NCBI GenBank assembly: GCA_015143735.1
Contig: VKHC01000438.1
Location: 1 to 12,031, forward strand
Length of the DNA stretch: 12,031 bases
From: Synura sp. LO234KE
Taxonomy: Eukaryota; Sar; Synurophyceae; Synurales; Mallomonadaceae
Reading direction: 5' to 3'
Part shown: one piece after another, positions 7,323 to 12,031 of the stretch
Position numbering within the stretch: the first letter of the stretch is position 1
Layout of the letters: each line of letters starts with the position of its first letter
The notes under the pieces: generated by a model
What the model was told of the DNA's origin: nothing
Databases searched by the model: none
The model's input: only the letters and a program-made list of their open reading frames with translations
Translations under genes and position numbers: made by a program

Positions 7323-7549
7323 CCAGCTGTAGCTGGAGTAGCTTTGGGTGGACCAGCTATAGCTGGATATCCAATTCTAAATCCCCAGCTATAGTATGTC
7401 GACTATAGCTGGTTCGGCTTTTGATGGACCAGCTATAGCTGATGACCAAGGATTTTAGGGGTCAAAAAAAGAAGGTCCTGGGCGTTTTGTGGTGAGCTTT
7501 GGTGGTCGACTTTACATGGTTAGGATCAGGATGGACCGACTATAGCTGG
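7323..7549. repeat. Cluster of CCAGCTATAGCTGG palindromes
   Basis: Six full or partial copies occur at 7323-7336 (GT for AT at the centre), 7353-7366 (perfect 14-bp palindrome), 7385-7394 (half), 7401-7412 (half), 7429-7442 (one end base changed) and 7536-7549 (CCGACTATAGCTGG). Three are preceded by TGGACC or a close variant, so the repeat unit is longer than the palindrome. The flanks are not simple tandem copies, which suggests dispersed insertion or shuffling of a short element rather than a classical tandem array. Confidence 0.75.
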
Positions 7550-7986
7550 TGGCGACACTTATAGAATACGGTGAATAAAATTGGTGTGTACAATCAACTG
7601 TGGATGGTGAACTTTGGCGGTAAGCTGTACAAGGATACGACATTGACGGTGGGAGCATGAAAAATTAAGAATAAATCACGTTTTTGAAAAGAATGTCTGA
7701 CAACGTGAATTTATGTTAAGCGTTTAATCATAATAAAGAAGAACTAAGTTTTTCATATAAAGCATTCTTTCCTGTATTGATCAGAAACAAAACAAGGAAA
7801 ATATCAAAAGTAGTGGAATACAGGTCTTAAATTGCTGGTAATGTTAAGCAACTCCTGTGCGAATCTTGATGCATATTCTCGTAGATAATTCATCAAATTT
7901 ACCTGCTTTACAGTACGATAGAGAAGAATTTCAATCACATACGGACGATAACTTAAGTGAACGATCTAAATAAGAAACAGCTCGAC

Positions 7987-8012
7987 GGGAGCAGCGAACT
8001 GTATTCGCTCCC
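7987..8012. repeat. Imperfect hairpin
   Basis: GGGAGCAGCGAA and TTCGCTCCC pair over 9 bp with a 3-nt bulge, around the loop CTGTA. No gene or T-run adjoins it, so no terminator function is claimed. Confidence 0.4.
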
Positions 8013-8311
8013 ATGAATTGGATCAAGATACTTTAAATCTACAAGTTGAGATACTCACATTGATTTCATTGTATCTCGAGAAATACATATTTCTTCATTC
8101 GCATTCATTTCCATAAATCCCTATGTCACCTTTTCTTCATCCCGGAACACGAAATGTATTTTTTGCAGTTTTCGAGGAATACCGTGTGTCTACGGCTAAT
8201 TTATGATGATTTTGTGAACTCTACATGCTTCATAATATGATTCAATTGCTTCATCCTATTATATCTGGCGCTGTTTCTTGTTTTCTCAATTTAAAGCGAG
8301 TAGAAGGTACT

Positions 8312-8344
8312 ACCAGCAGACAAAAAGCCACGCTATCGTGGTCG
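8312..8344 (+). repeat. CACGCTATCG repeat unit, copy C
   Basis: ACCAGCAGACAAAAAGCC followed by ACGCTATCGTGGTC. It contains the perfect stem-loop CCACG-CTAT-CGTGG (8328-8341). As at copy B, it is followed by diverged CTGTAGTAC and CCCCAGCT sequences, so the similarity extends beyond the unit. About 7250-7400 and 8312-8450 may be old copies of one larger element. Confidence 0.55.
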
Positions 8345-9008
8345 TAACGGCTGTAGTACTGGCAAAACAATCTTAGTGCTGCGTAGTCCACCGTGAAACT
8401 ACAATCCCCAGCTGCTATGATGTTCGTATTGGCTATACTCCTTGTTGGACACCCCCGCCCAACACCATGGCTGGTAGATAATGAATGCTTAATTCCCTAT
8501 AGAGTACTCGATCGACCACAGCTACTCTTTCTTACCAGATAGGGGCTGTGGCCACTATTACTTCAACTGCTATAGAAGTTGTTAGATATTTAGAAAGTGC
8601 TCAGTTTCTTACTAGTTACTATGATTGTTGGTGCTGATGGCACCGCGCGCCCTAAATCCCCGGAAAAATATTTATCGCCAGCAAAGGCAAATGTGTTTGT
8701 TTGCTCAGAACGAAGAATCGATATCATAATATTCTTCACCTAAGGTAATCTGGTTCACTTGTCGTATCAGCACCACGCCAAATATTCTAGTTAATAGCAT
8801 ATTTTATTTGTTGATTGGCGATGAGGCTAGTAATTGCGCACAAACCAAACTGGAAAAAACACTTGAATAATTTAATAATGTAATGACATCAATCGCTACA
8901 CTACTATCGTCGGTCAAAACAGGCGGGCAAAATGCGGTTTAGAAACTATTCTCGCACAAGACTCGGAGAGTGGCTTAAATAGGGTGGCAGAATTTGCGGG
9001 CAGGATTA

Positions 9009-9722
9009 CTATGGCTGATACTTTTCCTTGGCATCGTAGTAGTTTGGAAACTGTTGAAAAACAAATAAGTATGACGGGGATAAATTTAATTGAAAACTTA
9101 CTTTGAGATAAAATCCCATCTGAACGAGTCCAACAAATCCAACTACCACCCCAGTGGCAATCGACAAAGTTTTAGGGGAGGTAAGTCCAAATGCAAGAAT
9201 AGCGATGCTAAGAAGTTTAGAACTAATATTAGCAAGATTAACGCAGTATAAAAATATTCGAATACTCACAAAAAGATGTATAGAGATTTGCCTATGTTGC
9301 CGTATAAAAATCCGAAGTTTTTTTTGTAGAAGTCATCAAGCGGGCCACATGGCCTTATTTGCACGGTTTCAAATGTGAAAAGAATCGCTCCAAACAGCAC
9401 CATATAGATTCCTACGAACACGTTCCCGGTATCCGAGGCACTTTTCGCCGATCCCACTCCGAGGGCCCCCGTAAAAGCCATCATAAAGGCGATGCCAATG
9501 TTAAGCAGTCTTACAGTTGAGTTAACTACAAATTTGTACTTTGGCGGACTTGACGTAGAAGTGACAATTGATGATTTAGCTGTCCCACTCTCTATTGCAG
9601 ACGCTGCTGCGCCTCCTGATGCGGGATTCTCACTCAACCTAGAAAATAAAAGTAGCGTAAGGAGAGTCAAGATGATTTAGATTCCTAGCATACCAACTCG
9701 GACTTCCAGAATCATTATTCAT
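9009..9722 (-). CDS. COPI-associated / TVP15-like Golgi membrane protein
   Basis: Members of this family are small four-helix membrane proteins of Golgi and COPI-related vesicles. Their exact role is poorly defined. Coding exons are 9694-9722, 9270-9638, 9102-9222 and 9009-9050. The introns are 55, 47 and 51 bp, all GT-AG, and the product is 186 aa. The ATG at 9722 gives MNNDSGSPSW; the single long frame has no ATG in its first part, which is why a 29-nt first exon is needed. A polar Ser/Ala/Thr-rich cytoplasmic N-terminus (1-45) precedes membrane segments at about 53-73, 82-104, 127-147 and 150-172. The family's signature is DFYKKNFGFLYGNIGKSLYI between helices 2 and 3. The tail is KFPNYYDAKEKYQP. 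A second in-frame acceptor (exon 3 from 9207) would drop SKLLS and fits the family helix better. Assignment rests on remembered family pattern. Confidence 0.8.
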
Positions 9723-9871
9723 AATTAATGCAGTATAAAATATACACGATTTTCCGATTCCCAAGTATATTTTATTAAAAAATATAGTAAGTAGAATATA
9801 CAAATGTAATTAAGCAATTTTAAGAATATCGCGTTCCTATAGGTTTTGTCGTGTACACCATTGCATCTCTT
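9723..9871. promoter_or_regulatory. Shared divergent promoter region (149 bp)
   Basis: This short AT-rich spacer separates the start codons of the minus-strand Golgi membrane protein and the plus-strand sorting nexin. It must hold both 5' leaders and both core promoters unless one gene has a further upstream exon. It contains CAGTATAAAATATAC (about 9731-9745) and other TATA-like runs, but none can be assigned to a start site. An in-frame CTATAG at 9838-9843 could be a splice acceptor of an extra upstream sorting nexin exon. Confidence 0.5.
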
Positions 9872-11366
9872 ATGTCATCGCCTTCTATGCGTATTATGGT
9901 ATCAGATCCTATAACTCAAAATGATTCTTTTAATAGCCATACTAGGTCGGTATCTCTTTGACTGATTATCACGATAAATAAATATATTCTATTACTATTT
10001 ATAGATACAAATTGTCTGTATCTACAAACTACCCTGGTTTCATCAAAAAAGATGCTGATAATTTTGTTTACCGTCGTTTTTCCGATTTTCTTTGGCTACA
10101 AGAGAAACTTCAATCAAATTTTCCTGGATCAATACTTCCTCCACTCCCAGAAAAACAAGCAGTCGGGCGGTTCTCACCTGAACTAATTGAGATGAGGCGC
10201 TATTCCCTTGAGAAGTTCCTTGCGCGATTGGTGACATTTACTGAATACGTAAATGATCCTGCATTTAAGAATTTCTTGCTATCCGACGAGATAGAATTTA
10301 ACAAAGTAAAAGAAAGCACTAACAGGGATAAGAGTAACTTAGCTTCCGCACTTGTATTCTCCATGAAAGATATGTTTCAAAGCACTGGCATTTCAAAGTC
10401 ACTCTCGGCGGCAATCCACAAGGTAAAACAAACGCCCACATCCAATTAAATTGCATCAAATCTCACGCTCAATGAATGGTTGCTTTGAATTCTAGAACAT
10501 CACTTTAGCTAAAAGTTCAGAGGATGTTTCGGTGGAAGAGTCCACCACTTATTTTCAAAGGCTGGAAACCTATGTAAGTAACGGACTGGATCTCCTTCCC
10601 AACATGTACTTCCTCCTTTCCAGTACTTCTTCCCCTATCCCCATGCTACTACACCCTTCTCCATTTGCTCTTTTATCAGATACACAACGTGGAGAAGCAT
10701 ACTTCTGTGATCACCAAGAAGTACTGCGAGCAGAGCCATTCCCTCACCGAGCTCAGTAACTCGCTCCTGCACCTCGGACAGAAAGATGGCGGCTCTAGTC
10801 TTGATGAGGCGGTCGTACAGGTATATTAATGTACCCATGCATTTCTATGATCGCGCGTGTATAACCATCCATCGGACATCCTTAAAACAACCTTCTCATT
10901 CTTTTTTACCCTCCGTCTTGTACAGCTGGCCTCTTCGGTCAGTCAAATAGCAGCGGAAACAGAGAGAAGCGTCCAAATGAAAAGGATCAAGGTCGACTAT
11001 CCGCTACAAGACACACTTCGCTACATCGCTTCGGTAAAGACCGCGTTGCAGCGGAGAGAAAGATGTCGGGAGGCGTACGCCAACGCGGTGGCCTGCGTAA
11101 CTGCCGTCGAAGAGTCGGTCAAACACCACTCGAGCGACAAGGAGGTACAGGCGGCCCGAGCAAAGTCGGAGAGGTTGACCGCGGATATGAAGGAGGCTGA
11201 GAGGGAATTAGGAGAGGTAACTGCCCGGCTGATCCCGGACCTGGAGCGGGTGCGGCGGGAGGTGGCCACGGAGATACGATGGGTGCTGCTGGCCTTCACA
11301 GACATACAGGTGAGATTGCAGAAGTGGCTCTTTTTCGTCCAAATTGGCACCGGATGTGTCTCCTGA
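9872..11366 (+). CDS. Sorting nexin, SNX1/Vps5 type (PX + BAR)
   Basis: SNX1/Vps5 proteins bind phosphoinositides and curved endosomal membrane and work with retromer in endosome-to-Golgi retrieval. Coding exons are 9872-9945, 10005-10422, 10496-10573, 10680-10820 and 10926-11366, with introns of 59, 73, 106 and 105 bp. The product is 383 aa, with start ATG 9872 (MSSPSMRIMVSDP). The PX domain spans about 7-118: RRFSDF (R48-F53) is the lipid-binding motif, followed by the Pro loop LPPLPEKQAVGRF and EMRRYSLEKFL. A linker leads to a BAR-like helical region (about 150-375, with DYPLQDTLRYIASVKTALQR and a long heptad-rich helix). The C-terminus is uncertain: reading through gives QVRLQK, matching the family, then a short odd tail. 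A 61-bp intron (11310-11370) would instead extend the protein to TAA 11488-11490 (404 aa). The BAR exons are much more GC-rich than the PX exons. Confidence 0.9.
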
Positions 11367-11760
11367 CCAGGTTACTGCCCTGAAATTAATCTTGTCGATA
11401 GAATCGAATGTAGACAAATATCTTTGCACCAGAAACAGTACTATTGAGGTTCCTGAAATTAAAAGGGAGAATAAAATTAGTTTCGTTTAAAGGCGGGTCG
11501 AGTGCTTCTACTGCGACATAAAGGGGTGGAAGTATTTCATTTGAAATAAACTGCAGAGAACGGTGTATATTTTTTAGTGAAGTCAAGGGGTCCTTATTTG
11601 TTCAATCTACTATTACCATCAGCATCTATCACTTGTCTACGATGGCTACGATACTAACATCCAATGACGCATCTACTAATTATTGAAGGCGCTCATGACA
11701 AGGCTGAGGTGATTTTTCAGCCTGTTGAATTATATTGCGGTACCATTCAATGATATTGTT
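11367..11760. other. Intergenic or 3' region between convergent genes
   Basis: The first 124 bp may be the last exon of the sorting nexin if the 61-bp intron is used. The same DNA is open on the minus strand for 69 codons (about 11386-11595), with a protein-like reading (ISNEILPPLYVAVEALDPPL). A shorter minus-strand frame upstream of it reads VIDADGNSRLNK. The strand assignment of 11386-11660 is therefore unsettled. Nothing else is recognised. Confidence 0.35.
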
Positions 11761-12024
11761 TCACCAAACAAATGATTCACGTATATTGAATGAATATACT
11801 GTCGATCCAACGTACTTGTTATCGTCCTCGTGTAATTTCTCGCTGCACTGATCCACCAACCTACCAATGTATCCTGAATCATCAGATAGAATACAATCGG
11901 AACTGTGAAGCGATGTGGGCGGACGCTGTTCCTTCCCTACAAGCTGCCAATCAATGCCCGGCCGAGCTGCCAAGTCCTCCCCATCCTCCGACCCGACCCT
12001 CCACTGCGAGTGACAATGGCATTT
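11761..12024 (-). CDS. Possible last exon of a gene entering from the right
   Basis: The frame is open from 12024, directly after TTAG (a possible splice acceptor at 12025-12026), to TGA at 11761-11763. This gives 87 codons with balanced, soluble-protein composition (ARPGIDWQLVGKEQRPP, DDSGYIGRLVDQCSEKLHED). There is no clear initiator, so a 3'-terminal exon of a minus-strand gene running off the window is the best reading. It would converge on the sorting nexin gene. The GC-rich start of the exon resembles the BAR exons in composition. No family is recognised. Confidence 0.4.
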   Translation of the reverse strand, partial: KCHCHSQWRVGSEDGEDLAARPGIDWQLVGKEQRPPTSLHSSDCILSDDSGYIGRLVDQCSEKLHEDDNKYVGSTVYSFNIRESFVW

Positions 12025-12031
12025 CTAACGG

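Larger units (their letters stand above)
6953..8998. other. Gene-poor stretch with palindromic repeats
   Basis: No supportable gene was found. A short plus-strand frame at about 7860-7979 (NSSNLPALQYDREEFQSH, 40 codons) looks protein-like but is too short to accept. The content is three copies of the CACGCTATCG unit, the CCAGCTATAGCTGG cluster, degenerate relatives of both at 8312-8580 (AATCCCCAGCT at about 8400 matches the stretch at 7379), and a hairpin at 7987-8012 (GGGAG and CGAA pairing with TTCGCTCCC). Confidence 0.45.

Noticed and set aside
7068-8344. A CRISPR array
   Set aside because: The repeats are few, diverged and irregularly spaced, and the window is eukaryotic with spliceosomal introns.
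10043-10237. Minus-strand ORF opposite the PX exon
   Set aside because: It is antisense to a well-supported PX domain.
11021-11350. Minus-strand ORF of 109 codons opposite the sorting nexin
   Set aside because: It is the antisense shadow of the GC-rich BAR exon, where G/C third positions remove stops from the opposite strand.

Overview
This is nuclear DNA from an intron-rich microbial eukaryote. Three genes can be assembled by hand. Each is interrupted by short GT-AG introns of about 47-106 bp, and each reads cleanly in the standard code (stops TGA, TAG, and TGA or TAA). The PX part of the sorting nexin, with its FSDFLWL and LPPLPEKQAVGRFSPE stretches, recalls stramenopile and other protist sorting nexins. 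That placement is from memory of the family and is tentative. No bacterial-style operon, tRNA, rRNA or CRISPR array was seen.

Left part (1-2.2 kb): a possible gene end at the very left, an unassigned GC-richer ORF (636-926), and translation initiation factor eIF1A on the minus strand in five coding exons (1265-1931). The last coding exon carries only one codon plus the stop, and it restores the usual acidic C-terminus.

Middle part (about 2.2-9.0 kb): no intact gene could be built. The stretch holds several open or broken reading frames that look like decayed or misassembled coding sequence (2218-2688, 2751-3294, 4653-4928, 5385-5606, 5725-6194, 6264-6745). It also holds a dense set of short palindromic repeats. 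These include clusters of CTAAAGT/ACTTTAG (3504-3622, 4409-4590), a cluster of CCAGCTATAGCTGG (7323-7549), three copies of a CACGCTATCG hairpin unit (7068, 7250, 8312), and a fold-back element (6869-6952). It looks like repeat-rich intergenic DNA with gene or transposon relics.

Right part (9.0-12.0 kb): a head-to-head pair shares a 149-bp intergenic spacer. On the minus strand is a four-helix COPI-associated (TVP15-like) Golgi membrane protein. On the plus strand is a SNX1/Vps5-type sorting nexin (PX plus BAR). Both belong to Golgi/endosome membrane traffic, so a shared bidirectional promoter is plausible. The sorting nexin changes sharply in base composition along its length, from AT-rich PX exons to GC-rich BAR exons. 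A possible last exon of another minus-strand gene runs in from the right edge and would converge on the sorting nexin.
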